A DNA stretch of 32,677 bases from Treponema sp. (GCA_024695625.1 JAILHV010000213.1:1-32677); one strand, 5' to 3'. Shown: positions 23,701 to 31,668, counted from the stretch's first letter. Program-made: numbers and translations. Notes: generated by a model from the sequence alone, not told the origin.

Positions 23701-24169
23701 TTTCTATTTGAACACGGCGCACAATTCCAAATTTGTCTGAACTTGTCCAGGCATAGCGGAAGGTTAGCCCAAGGTCTGCATTCTTTTCTTCGAATATTAC
23801 TTCCGTACCGTTGGTGTTTTTGTAGATGGTGCGGGAAATGGACGGATTTTTTGCGGCGCGGACTGCGGGTGTGGAAGAAAGAGAGGCAAATGGTTCCCAC
23901 AGGACAATATTGTTTCCGTTGTTTACAGCCAGCAAGGTATAGGGGCCTGTTACCGTCTTTGCATCGGAAACCTTGTCTGCCGTGTAATAAGGGAAGACTG
24001 CATGGTTTGCATCCATTCTTCCTGCAGTAACTCCGCCCTGGGACCAGCAAAAGTTCCACACGTCGGAAGAACTGGTTATTGTCATGAAGAAGTCTTCCAT
24101 CAAATCATAGTCTTCTATTTTGTAAAAGAGCTCACCGTTAATCTTTACAAAATTCTCATTGCCCGCCAT
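20795..24169 (-). CDS. Large orphan protein, possible (alpha/alpha)6-barrel carbohydrate-active enzyme
   Basis: This is a 1124-residue protein from the second ATG (24169), which sits seven bases after GGAGG; the first ATG (24175) is only one base from it. No signal peptide is visible, so it is probably cytoplasmic. The N-terminal part (about residues 10-270) reads as a beta-sandwich (FFMTITSSSDVWNFCWSQGG, GRMDANHAVFPYY). The middle (about residues 400-900) is helical with Trp- and Asp-rich blocks RHGDPSRPWNKFNI, NYEGNWRDIFQNWEAL and GLDWEVPDPNNPWAFIGYWGDHQVIYL. A C-terminal beta segment ends the protein. This order resembles GH94- or GH36-like enzymes but I cannot assign a family or catalytic residues. 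It is divergent from the sensing operon at 24529. Confidence 0.55.
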   Translation of the reverse strand: MAGNENFVKINGELFYKIEDYDLMEDFFMTITSSSDVWNFCWSQGGVTAGRMDANHAVFPYYTADKVSDAKTVTGPYTLLAVNNGNNIVLWEPFASLSSTPAVRAAKNPSISRTIYKNTNGTEVIFEEKNADLGLTFRYAWTSSDKFGIVRRVQIENNGAKAVEFSILDGCQNIMPAGAGTELQNNSSVLLDAYKQSDMDRESALALFSLSSVVSDKAEPSECLVANTCWFTSGITMISPDSPMKFAMLAKKSLPQPQDLAGEDVVKGKRASCFVCKKETLSPGAKECWSQVFDTFLDSSRVADLKKLLANRDQAARLLEEDIASCKREMDSFIAQADGMQDTADKMSCVHHSANVMFNIMRGGIFADGGKISLEDFMRFVSQRNTSLIPSAEKMLAGFAGKKLIKRSELVDAAQKFADPLLLKLALEYMPLTFSRRHGDPSRPWNKFNIKLRDEFGNKILNYEGNWRDIFQNWEALSYSYPEYTPSMICAFLNNMTIDGFNPYRIFRGGLDWEVPDPNNPWAFIGYWGDHQVIYLQKLLERQNELDKDFLNKALATKLFSSAAVPYRIKDFASILKNPRDTIAFDREASNALIKAAKERGGDAKLVASKDGSIALVTLTQKLLQIVISKAANLVPGGGIWLNTQRPEWNDANNALAGWGLSVVTSCYLNRYLTFLQTLFAQSQDKSFTVTEETALAFKALTEHFAEYENYTGPLSAGQLYDFVCKSGLIFEKERNSLYNNGFGKDSSLTKDEILRGLMLIKAAVVYTVRLNKRSDGLYHSYNVLVPGENSFGIKYLQEMLEGQVAVLSSHLLGGKECVDLLKALRSSRIYEQRQNSYMLYPNKELPKFEEKNNVPASDVQNLNEFIGRSKGTVISSDANGVFHFNPSFLNARVMQEFIQNLPDGMKPSAEEEKELLSLYEKTFNHSSFTGRSGTFYAYEGLGSIYWHMVSKLLLAVQENVDAAFASADSQMAKELASIYYDVRSGLGFNKTPQLYGAFPQDPYSHTPSMQGAKQPGMTGQVKEEVITRSGELGVRVEHSCLAFKSLLLRKTEFKDDSTLEFTVCGTKVKYILSDQDKIEVETDLGKVERTSTSLTPQESQSVFARDGRIKGIKVFTTLRESLV

Positions 24170-24473
24170 AGCCATGCCTCCAATTTTTTCAAAACATTCT
24201 TTTGTAAAACGGCTCTCTCAGGGAAATTTCCCATGCGAAATGGCCCGCTCGAAGTTACACTACGGTTCCCCGCGCATACGCTTGTGCAGAATGTTTCGCG
24301 TGTCAACTTTCCCTTACGCAGCCTACATTACAAAATCTGCTTTTTCTGGTAGAAAAGGTAAAATTTCTACAGCTTTTTTTCCTTTTTTTTACAGTAAAGC
24401 ACAATGCGCTCAATGTCAAATGCAAAGTCGCCAAAACCGAACTATTACCACCGTACTGAAAATTGAAATCCTG
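24170..24473. other. Divergent intergenic region with palindrome and orphan hairpin
   Basis: No gene is visible. It contains a perfect 12-bp palindrome GGGAAATTTCCC (24221-24232), about 52 bases upstream of the large orphan gene, and a 7-bp hairpin (24349-24355 with 24364-24370) followed on the plus strand by long T runs. The hairpin looks like a terminator, but no plus-strand gene precedes it. Confidence 0.6.
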
Positions 24474-24502
24474 TTACATAATTGTGAAAAATATAGTATA
24501 GT
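24474..24502 (+). promoter_or_regulatory. Putative promoter of the sensing operon
   Basis: TTACAT (24474-24479), 17 bases, then TATAGT (24497-24502); a second TATAGT overlaps at 24492-24497. Confidence 0.45.
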
Positions 24503-24528
24503 AATAGAAGAAACTTGCGGGAAATAAA

Positions 24529-26208
24529 ATGAAAGAAAAGAGACTTACAAATAATACAAAGGCCGTGGCATTGGTACACTTCAAAGCAACTGCAACATTT
24601 CTTGCAGCATCGCTTGCAATTGCACTGCTTGTATCCTCATGCAAAAAAAAGGAAGAACTTCCGCAGAGCGCAAAAGGCAGCGCAGACACCCCCGGCTGGA
24701 CGCTCAACAGGGAAAAACCGGTAACATTCAGCTGGTACATAAACTACAGCTGGTTCAAGGCCCACTGGGGAGAATCCACTGCATCCAAATACATAACCAA
24801 AAAGACAGGCGTAAGCATAGACTTTATAATACCGACGGGGGATGAAAACGAAGAGCTGAATTCAATGATTGTCTCAGACTCCCTGCCGGACATAATCACA
24901 GTTGACTGCAGGGAAAGCCAGCTTCCCGCCATGATAAACGGCCGCATGTTCTACCCGCTGGAATACCTCGCAAAGGAATACGACCCCTACTTCTTTAAGG
25001 TTGCATCCCGCGACAAACTCACCTGGTACACGATGGAAGACGGGCACATCTATGGCTACCCTAACGCATCCTATACCCCGGATGACTACAGGAAGTACAA
25101 GGGAAGCCTTACTTCCCACGAAACATTCCTCGTAAGAAAGGACATCTACGAAGCGCTTGGCTCACCGGACATGTCCACTCCGGAAGGCTTCATCAATGCG
25201 CTAAAAATGGCAAAGGAAAAATTCCCCCTGGTAAACGGAGAGCCGCTCATTCCCTTAGGCACTGACGAATTTACCGCAACTGGCTGCCCAAAGCTGCAGG
25301 ACATGCTCTGCCACTTTCTTGCAATCCCGCCTGAGCAGGACGGCAAATTTACCGACTATGCAATGGGGCTTTCGGAAAACGAGGAATACATCCGCTGGCT
25401 CAAGACCTTCAGAAAGGCCCATGAACTTGGACTCATGCCCAGGGAAGTCTTTGTGGACAAGAGGTCGCAGATAGAGGAAAAGGCGGAAAAGGGGCTTTAC
25501 TTTGCCCTGCTCTACTACAACTGGGACATGCAGAACGCGCAGAACAAGCTCTACCAAAAGAACAAGGACGGAATCTACATCGCGGTAAGAGGGCCTGCAA
25601 ACTCACGCGGGGATGACCCCAAGCTTTCATTCGGCGGAATTTCAGGATGGACACTCACCCTCATTTCAAAAAAATGCAAGGACCCTGCAAGAGCTATCCA
25701 ATTCCTCACCTACCTAATTTCGGAAGAAGGCCAAATGGACACATACTTCGGCGAGGAAGGAAAAACATATTCGATAGAAGACGGAATCCCGGAGCTTTTG
25801 CCCCACGTAAAGACGCTTTCACTCTCCGACAAGGACACGCTGGAACACCGCTACGGAGTCCTCTACACATACTGGATGCTCATGGACTCAGGCTGGCAGG
25901 CCCAGTGGAAGACGGAGCTTTCCCCCTCCATCGCCCAGCCGGAACTTTGGACCCGCCCCTATGTTGAGCAATACTTTGCATACGAGGCCATAAGCCTTCC
26001 GCCAAATTCAGAAGAGAACCTCACCTACCAGGAAGTGCTGCGGCGGTGGGGAAGCACTTTGCAGAACCTGCTGCTTTCCGAAAGCGATGAAGACTTCGAA
26101 ATCATCCTTGATGAATTCAACCAGATTAAGAAGACAGAAAAATACAAGAAGCTGGTGCAGCTCCAGACAAGCCTCATGCAGCGCAACAAAAAGAAACTCG
26201 GAATCTAG
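24529..26208 (+). CDS. Lipoprotein extracellular solute-binding protein (family 1)
   Basis: This 559-residue protein has a lipoprotein signal ending ALLVSSC, with the lipidated cysteine at residue 38. The body shows family 1 solute-binding features: KPVTFSWYINYSWFKAHWGESTASKYITKKTGVSIDF, SDSLPDIITVD, DPYFFKVASRD, DDYRKYKGSLTSHETFLVRKDIYEALG and GGISGWTLTLISKKCKDPARAIQFLTYL. This points to oligosaccharide capture at the cell surface. The next two genes encode a YesM-type kinase and YesN-type regulator, and the kinase begins three bases after this stop. No ABC permease is present, so the protein may feed ligand information to the kinase instead of, or as well as, importing sugar. Confidence 0.85.
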   Translation: MKEKRLTNNTKAVALVHFKATATFLAASLAIALLVSSCKKKEELPQSAKGSADTPGWTLNREKPVTFSWYINYSWFKAHWGESTASKYITKKTGVSIDFIIPTGDENEELNSMIVSDSLPDIITVDCRESQLPAMINGRMFYPLEYLAKEYDPYFFKVASRDKLTWYTMEDGHIYGYPNASYTPDDYRKYKGSLTSHETFLVRKDIYEALGSPDMSTPEGFINALKMAKEKFPLVNGEPLIPLGTDEFTATGCPKLQDMLCHFLAIPPEQDGKFTDYAMGLSENEEYIRWLKTFRKAHELGLMPREVFVDKRSQIEEKAEKGLYFALLYYNWDMQNAQNKLYQKNKDGIYIAVRGPANSRGDDPKLSFGGISGWTLTLISKKCKDPARAIQFLTYLISEEGQMDTYFGEEGKTYSIEDGIPELLPHVKTLSLSDKDTLEHRYGVLYTYWMLMDSGWQAQWKTELSPSIAQPELWTRPYVEQYFAYEAISLPPNSEENLTYQEVLRRWGSTLQNLLLSESDEDFEIILDEFNQIKKTEKYKKLVQLQTSLMQRNKKKLGI

Positions 26209-26211
26209 CGC

Positions 26212-28017
26212 ATGAAGCACATACTCACAAAAAAATTCCGGGAAATGCTGGAACGGCTCAAATTCAGTTTTTCCACAAAGGTAGTCTTCGTATACACATG
26301 CCTTGTCTTTATCCCGGTAGCCCTGCTCTTCACCTTCATCATCAGCAAGACAATCACAAGGCAAAGGCAGGAACTCATAGACATCTGTACGCTCTACATG
26401 CAGCAAAACGTGGAGTCAATACTACAAAAAATAGACACCGTAAACAGAATGAAGACCATGGTCTTTTCTGACAACGAGCTCAACCTTATGCTGGCCATGC
26501 CGGAAAACTACACCGACGCACAGATTGTAGACATCACAAGGAGAAAGGCCTCCGATTTTGAGCGCATGCTTACGCTTGAACCATTCAACGCAATCCGCAT
26601 CTTTACACCGCGAACAATAATCCCTGAACGCTGGCCGGTAATCCTCCGCTTTCCGCGAACAAACCTCCCCGCGCTAAAGCCATGGGAATTCAACTATTCA
26701 GCAAAGTACATAAACGACAGGCGCAACGAAGAGCTTTCAGTCTGCGCAACAAGGGAAATCCTCTTGGGAAAACGCTCCATCGGCTACCTGCAGGTTTCCT
26801 ATTCAATGAAGACTTTCTTTCCCTTCCTCTACCGGCTGCAAAGTTCCTACGAAAACGACTACGTATTCACTCTGGGAAGAAGCGGTTCGGGCAGCCACTT
26901 CTTTAGCATAACAAACGATTCCATAAAACTAGTCCAGCAGGAACTCGGCGAAAAACACATAAGCCACCTGGAAAAGGAATACTTTAAGGCAGCGGACAAG
27001 GAAAAAATCCACTGCACGGTCTACAAGGGAAAAATCCTCATCTGGCAAAGCTCGCGGGAACTAGGCACTATCTTTGTCCACACATGCTCCACCTCCGTAA
27101 TCGCAAAGGCAGTCGCGGGAATCACGGCAGGGCTTGTGCTTACCCTGCTCTTTTCCGCAGTACTCCTCTTCTACCTTATAAAATTCACCACCGGAAAAAT
27201 AATGCGGGGTGTTTTCTCCGTAATCCACGGAATGCGAAAGGTGCAGCTGGGGGAACTTGGCGTACAGATTGGCGTAGACGGTGATGACGAAGTTGGACAG
27301 GCGCAAAAGACATTCAACAGGATGACCGCCCAATTGCAGAACCAGATTGCGCAGATAAAAAAGGAGCAGCAGCTTATTGCAGAAACAGAGCTAAAGGCCA
27401 TGCAGAACCAGATAAACGCCCACTTCCTTTTTAACGTGCTTGAGACAATCAGGATGCAGGCTGTTCTTGCGGACCAGGAAAACATTGCGGAGACAATTGC
27501 CGTACTCGGAAAGATGATGCACTACTGCCTGCGCTGGCGGGTTCATTTTGTGGAGCTTGCCAAGGAAATTGAATACATCCAGTCCTACATCTACCTGCTC
27601 AACCTTAGGAACGACTACACGATTACGCTGGAAACCCAGGCGGATGAAAAATTCCTGCATCTGAATATCCCCAAGATGGTGCTGCAGCCGCTTGTGGAAA
27701 ATGCCTTTTACCACGCCATTGAAGGTGAAGCCAAGGATTCAGTGATAAGGGTCTTTACACTGGAAGACGGCGACATTCTCTATCTTTGCGTCCAGGACTT
27801 TGGATGCGGCATGGAGCAGGCACAGAAAGAGGCAATCCTTGAATACCTAAAGAAGGAAAGCGCAGAAGAAGAAGGAAGCGGCCACATCGGCATAAAAAAC
27901 ATACAGCAAAGGCTTTTTATGTTCTACGGCGACGGATACAAAATTCAAATTGAATCGGAAAAGGGAAAGGGTACGCTCGTAAAGATTCCCCTTCCAAAAG
28001 GAGACTTAAGTGTTTAA
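26212..28017 (+). CDS. YesM-type sensor histidine kinase
   Basis: This 601-residue membrane kinase has two helices (about residues 23-46 and 290-325) flanking a large extracytoplasmic sensor region, then a HAMP linker and the HisKA_7TM/His_kinase (PF06580) core. The phosphoacceptor is His404 in QINAHFLFNVLETI; most relatives have QINPHFLYN, so Pro is Ala here. The ATPase part is intact: MVLQPLVENAFYHAIEG, DFGCGMEQAQ and GSGHIGIKNIQQRL. It probably senses the ligand-bound lipoprotein encoded upstream and phosphorylates the next gene product. The three-base gap upstream and 8-bp overlap downstream imply translational coupling. Confidence 0.9.
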   Translation: MKHILTKKFREMLERLKFSFSTKVVFVYTCLVFIPVALLFTFIISKTITRQRQELIDICTLYMQQNVESILQKIDTVNRMKTMVFSDNELNLMLAMPENYTDAQIVDITRRKASDFERMLTLEPFNAIRIFTPRTIIPERWPVILRFPRTNLPALKPWEFNYSAKYINDRRNEELSVCATREILLGKRSIGYLQVSYSMKTFFPFLYRLQSSYENDYVFTLGRSGSGSHFFSITNDSIKLVQQELGEKHISHLEKEYFKAADKEKIHCTVYKGKILIWQSSRELGTIFVHTCSTSVIAKAVAGITAGLVLTLLFSAVLLFYLIKFTTGKIMRGVFSVIHGMRKVQLGELGVQIGVDGDDEVGQAQKTFNRMTAQLQNQIAQIKKEQQLIAETELKAMQNQINAHFLFNVLETIRMQAVLADQENIAETIAVLGKMMHYCLRWRVHFVELAKEIEYIQSYIYLLNLRNDYTITLETQADEKFLHLNIPKMVLQPLVENAFYHAIEGEAKDSVIRVFTLEDGDILYLCVQDFGCGMEQAQKEAILEYLKKESAEEEGSGHIGIKNIQQRLFMFYGDGYKIQIESEKGKGTLVKIPLPKGDLSV

Positions 28018-29452
28018 AATTTTACTTGCTGATGACGAAAAGACAATCCGCGCGGGAATTAAAAAAATCATACTCACAAACGTAAATGAAGAGGTTTCAA
28101 TTCTGGAGGCACGCAACGGCGACGAGGCATTTGCCCTTTGCACAAGCGAACTGCCCGACCTGCTTATTACGGACATAAGGATGCCCGGCACAGACGGAGT
28201 TGCCCTAATGCAAAAGGTTTCTTCGCTTGCGGCAAAGCCCTACATGATTGTACTGAGCGGCTACGATGACTTTTCCTACGCAAAAGCCGCAATCACAAGC
28301 GGTGCATTGGCCTACGTACTAAAGCCGGTGGACAGGGATGAATTCATATCTGCGGTCAACAAGGGAATCCAGCTTGCAAGGGACAGCCGCAAAAAGATGA
28401 ACGAATCCCTCATGCAGGAGATTGCAAGCAACAGCGACGAAAGCCCCCTCTCATTCCCCAGGGAACAGTTTCCAAAGGGCCTTTACTGCCTTGCGGTAAA
28501 CGGAAGCAAGACAAAGGAAACGCTCAACCGCATAACAGGAAGCTTCCCCTGCTTTTTTCTGAGCGAAAATTCAATATGCCGATTTTTCATAATTCCCTGC
28601 GAGGCTCTTGAAATGATAAAAGGCTCGGAAGAACTTGCAAATATGTACACGGGAATAAGCCCCCTTTATTCCGCCCCGGAAGCCCAGTCCAACTTGCGCA
28701 AGATAAAGACCCAGGCCCAGGTGGCACTCCTTTCATGCTACTTTCCGCAAAAGCACACAGGCATTTTCACGCTAGACCAAAGCCAGATGCCGGAAAGCTT
28801 TGCGGACATAGAGACAAGCTGGGAAAAATGCATATCCTTCGTAGAACTGCACGACTTTGAAAGCGTCCTAAAGTCAATAAAGGCCCTCTTCAACTTTAGC
28901 GGCATCGAAGAAGGGCAAAAAAGTGCAAGGCTCCTCTACCTATACGAAAAAATCCTCGAAAACCTCTTCCGCCGCTACCTTTCCATAAGCCAGAACGACG
29001 CCTACCTGCATTCAAAGGAAGTTATGATTGAAAGGCTCTTCCGCTCATCATCCGTGGAAGAATGGAAGTCCTTCGTAACAGACTATGTAATATACCTTGC
29101 GGCCATATTCAACAAGCAGAACGGAGGAACCCCCTTCGTAACAAAGGCAATAGAATACATGGAAAAAAACTTTACCAACCCGGACATTACCATGGCAACG
29201 GTTTCCAACTACGTCTCTGCGAACTACACATGGTTCTCCGAAAAATTCAAGGAGCAGACGGGAACAAGCTTTAACGACTACCTAAAGAAGCTAAGGATTA
29301 ACAAGGCAAAGGAACTGCTTGAACTTGGAATCTACAAGGTCTACGAAGTTTCGCAGAAGTGCGGCTACCGCGACTCCAAGCACTTCATAAAGTCCTTCCA
29401 CGCAACCACGGGACTAAAGCCAAGCGAGTGGGCTCAGCTAAAGTCTAACTAA
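28010..29452 (+). CDS. YesN-type AraC-family response regulator
   Basis: This 480-residue regulator starts at GTG 28010, inside the kinase gene, with AAGGAG upstream. The receiver domain (residues about 3-118) has the acidic pair ADDE, phosphoacceptor Asp55 (ITDIRMPG) and Lys in VLKPVD. A variable central region is followed by a C-terminal AraC-type double helix-turn-helix (about residues 376-478: TMATVSNYVSANYTWFSEKFKEQTGTSFNDYL...VSQKCGYRDSKHFIKSFHATTGLKPSEW). It should be a transcription activator of sugar-use genes in response to the kinase. The divergent large orphan gene is the nearest candidate target. Confidence 0.93.
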   Translation: MFKILLADDEKTIRAGIKKIILTNVNEEVSILEARNGDEAFALCTSELPDLLITDIRMPGTDGVALMQKVSSLAAKPYMIVLSGYDDFSYAKAAITSGALAYVLKPVDRDEFISAVNKGIQLARDSRKKMNESLMQEIASNSDESPLSFPREQFPKGLYCLAVNGSKTKETLNRITGSFPCFFLSENSICRFFIIPCEALEMIKGSEELANMYTGISPLYSAPEAQSNLRKIKTQAQVALLSCYFPQKHTGIFTLDQSQMPESFADIETSWEKCISFVELHDFESVLKSIKALFNFSGIEEGQKSARLLYLYEKILENLFRRYLSISQNDAYLHSKEVMIERLFRSSSVEEWKSFVTDYVIYLAAIFNKQNGGTPFVTKAIEYMEKNFTNPDITMATVSNYVSANYTWFSEKFKEQTGTSFNDYLKKLRINKAKELLELGIYKVYEVSQKCGYRDSKHFIKSFHATTGLKPSEWAQLKSN

Positions 29453-29565
29453 ACAAAGGGGCGTGACACCCCCCTACTCCGAAGCGAGGGGTTTCCCGCC
29501 CCTTAAACCCCACCCTTCCCCGGCACGGCTTAGGGGCTTGCCCCTAAGAACCCCAATTCTTATAC
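29453..29565 (-). repeat. Intergenic repeat family A, copy 3 (reverse orientation)
   Basis: Read on the minus strand it shows AATTGGGGTT, a perfect 9-bp stem (29548-29540 with 29537-29529, 2-base loop), CCGTGCCGGGG, then CCTCGCTTCGGAGTAGGGG, which is identical over 19 bases to copy 2. It follows the response regulator directly and could end its transcript. Confidence 0.75.
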
Positions 29566-29687
29566 AAGATAATTATGCGGGAAAGAAGCCATTCTATTTG
29601 TTTGCGTTATATAATCTTTGAAACTCTCAAAATATCCACGTTCACTATATAATGAATGGTGGGTGAGCCTGCAATTCCTGAGCTCTG

Positions 29688-29772
29688 AACCGTCACCCTG
29701 AACTTCTACGCCATATTCGCACGCACTTGCTACGAATATGGATTCAGGGTCTATCCCAACCGGAATGACGGC
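29688..29772 (-). repeat. Repeat family C, copy 2 (reverse orientation)
   Basis: An outer stem ACCCTGAA/TTCAGGGT (29695-29702 with 29743-29750) and inner stem CCATATTCG/CGAATATGG (29711-29719 with 29733-29741) match copy 1 at 20.5 kb over about 64 bases with 3 differences, two of which are paired. The extra REP-like hairpin of copy 1 is absent. The rest of 29566-29798 holds no gene that I can see. Confidence 0.8.
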
Positions 29773-29798
29773 AAGCACCCAAAAACTAAAAACTGCCT

Positions 29799-31427
29799 CT
29801 ACTTTGTGTTCGGCACGATGATGCAGTTCAGCTTTATGCCCTTTTTCTTTGCGCCTTGCGTTACGGTCTTCTGGGTAATCTTTTTGGTACCGCGGGGGGT
29901 GCGGTGGGGTTCCGCATCTCCAATGAGGATGATTACCTTTTCCGCATCATCACGCCACTTGTAGAAATAGATGCTGGCAAAAAGAGCCTCGTAAACAGCC
30001 TCTGGCACGTCCCCGCCCTCAGTTCCCTTGATTACGGGTGTGTTCAGGAATTTTACAAACTTGTCTATGTCAGAGGTAAAGTCAAACATCTTTACAGGAA
30101 GCCCGTTCAGAGAATAGTCATCCTTGTAGTCGCGGTAGCACAAAAGCCCCATGCGTATGTCCTTGAATTCCCTAAGCTGCTGCCTTAGCTCGGGAACCCA
30201 CTTTGCCCTCAGTGTCTTCATGTCGTTCTTCATGCTGCCGGTCGTATCCACCGCAAACACTATGTCCACCTTGTCCTTGGGATCAATATTGTCCATAAGC
30301 TTTACAAGGTCTTTGGTAAGGGTCTGGGGTCCCTTTGAATAGGTTATAAGACCGCCGCCCCCGCTTGAGATTTCCTTGAATTTCTTTGCTGCCTTGGGGT
30401 CAATTCCGCCCACAAGCTCAACGGATGCCTTTTCCTTTTTCGCAAGCTCTGCCTGCTTCCTCTTGGCCTCCTCTTCAGCCTTGCGTGCTTCTTCCTTCTT
30501 CCGCTCAGCTTCTTCCTGGGCAAGTTTTTCCTGCCTCTTTCGCTCGGCTTCCTTTTCCGCAAGTTCCGCCTGCTTTCGTCTGGCCTCTTCCTCAAGCCTC
30601 TTCTGCTCTTCCAGCCTCTGCCTTTCAGCTTCCTGTTGGGCAAGTTCTGCCTGCCTGCGCCTGGCTTCCATCTCTTCTTCTATGGCCTGCTTCCTCTTAC
30701 GGGCAGCCTCTTCGTTTGCAAGCTTGGACTGCCTTCTGCGCTCAGCCTCCTGTGCCTCAATTTCCGCCTGCTTTCTCTTGGCCTCTTCCTCAGCATCAAG
30801 CCACTTCTTCTTTTGGGCTTCCATCTCCGAAGAATTTGGTGCCGCAGAGTTAAAGTCAAAGACAAAGGGATTGTCCTTGTAGCGGCCGGTATAGTCAGCG
30901 TATTTTTTTTCAAAAGTGCGTATGTTAACAAAAGTACCTTTTCCAAGGGTAACGGAACCGTGCCTTTCCCAAGGGTAGCCGTAAACGATTACCGGCGGAA
31001 TGTAAATCAAAAAACATTCGCCAAGCTTGGGGTGATTTGTTACGGTGGAAGACACAAGAGAATAGCGCGCCCCCCTGCTCTCCAAAAAGTTTCCGTTCAA
31101 AAGCCGCCTTTCGTGTCCGTTCACCGGGTTGAACTGCTCTGCGCGGTAGGCATAGTTGTCCATCTTGCGCTCCGGGTCTGTGGAAGTTTCAACAAGGAGA
31201 ACGCTCTTAACGCCATCCTTTTTCCTTACGTAAAGGTTCACGCCCTTGGAACTTGTACCGGGAAGCTTTCCGTCATTGTATTCAACATAAATGTCGCTCT
31301 GCAAAACCGTCATTGGGTCATCGGCAGCCGCACCAGAATCATCCGCCTGCTGGCAAAAAACAAGGGCCGGATTAAAAACCAAAAAGAGAAAGAAAACTGT
31401 TTTTATAATAGAAAATTTATTGCGCAT
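29799..31427 (-). CDS. Coiled-coil and von Willebrand factor A domain protein
   Basis: This 542-residue protein has an N-terminal signal (residues about 8-25, ending PALVFCQQ; Cys25 is only a weak lipobox). A beta-rich domain (about residues 40-195) is followed by a long Glu/Lys/Ala/Arg-rich coiled coil (about residues 202-333) with repeats like EEARRKQAELAEKEAERKRQ. A C-terminal VWA domain (about residues 385-542) holds a MIDAS-type motif DTTGSMKNDM (Asp393, Ser397; the family pattern is DxSxS, so Thr replaces the first Ser). It is likely periplasmic or surface-exposed and may mediate metal-dependent protein binding. No Shine-Dalgarno sequence precedes the ATG, and five 15-bp repeats abut the promoter region. 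Confidence 0.82.
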   Translation of the reverse strand: MRNKFSIIKTVFFLFLVFNPALVFCQQADDSGAAADDPMTVLQSDIYVEYNDGKLPGTSSKGVNLYVRKKDGVKSVLLVETSTDPERKMDNYAYRAEQFNPVNGHERRLLNGNFLESRGARYSLVSSTVTNHPKLGECFLIYIPPVIVYGYPWERHGSVTLGKGTFVNIRTFEKKYADYTGRYKDNPFVFDFNSAAPNSSEMEAQKKKWLDAEEEAKRKQAEIEAQEAERRRQSKLANEEAARKRKQAIEEEMEARRRQAELAQQEAERQRLEEQKRLEEEARRKQAELAEKEAERKRQEKLAQEEAERKKEEARKAEEEAKRKQAELAKKEKASVELVGGIDPKAAKKFKEISSGGGGLITYSKGPQTLTKDLVKLMDNIDPKDKVDIVFAVDTTGSMKNDMKTLRAKWVPELRQQLREFKDIRMGLLCYRDYKDDYSLNGLPVKMFDFTSDIDKFVKFLNTPVIKGTEGGDVPEAVYEALFASIYFYKWRDDAEKVIILIGDAEPHRTPRGTKKITQKTVTQGAKKKGIKLNCIIVPNTK

Positions 31428-31432
31428 ATCAA

Positions 31433-31461
31433 ATTATCGGCAAATTTGAACGATACTTTTA
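31433..31461 (-). promoter_or_regulatory. Weak putative promoter of the VWA gene
   Basis: On the minus strand GATAAT (31438-31433) ends five bases before the ATG; the -35 position reads TAAAAG and touches the tandem repeats. If used, the mRNA would be leaderless. Confidence 0.3.
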
Positions 31462-31534
31462 TGGACTATATTCTTATGGACTATATTCTTATGGACGAAC
31501 GTCTTATGGACGAACGTCTTATGGACGAACGTCC
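31460..31534. repeat. Five 15-bp tandem repeats upstream of the VWA gene
   Basis: Two copies of TATGGACTATATTCT (31460-31489) are followed by three copies of TATGGACGAACGTCT (31490-31534, last base changed). The two unit types share their first seven bases and last two to three. Confidence 0.95.
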
Positions 31535-31668
31535 TAATTGCTCTACCATTTATTTTACGGCTAACTCGACAGACATGCCCTTGCGCCACCGCCCTTCCGG
31601 GGTTCCGCCATTCGGCTTCATTCCTACGGAACGGGCAAGCCCGCCCCTACACGGCGGCGTAGGTTTGT
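31535..31668. other. Intergenic GC-palindrome region
   Basis: No gene is visible. It contains GTTCCG...CGGAAC and GGGC...GCCC pairings and an ACGGCGGCGTAGG stretch similar in style to repeat family B, without the CCAATC motif. Confidence 0.4.

Noticed and set aside
29560..29778. Small minus-strand open frame
   Set aside because: It lies in repeat family C and the flanking repeat region; its peptide is a translation of the repeat hairpin, and the same nucleotide structure occurs at 20.5 kb in another context.
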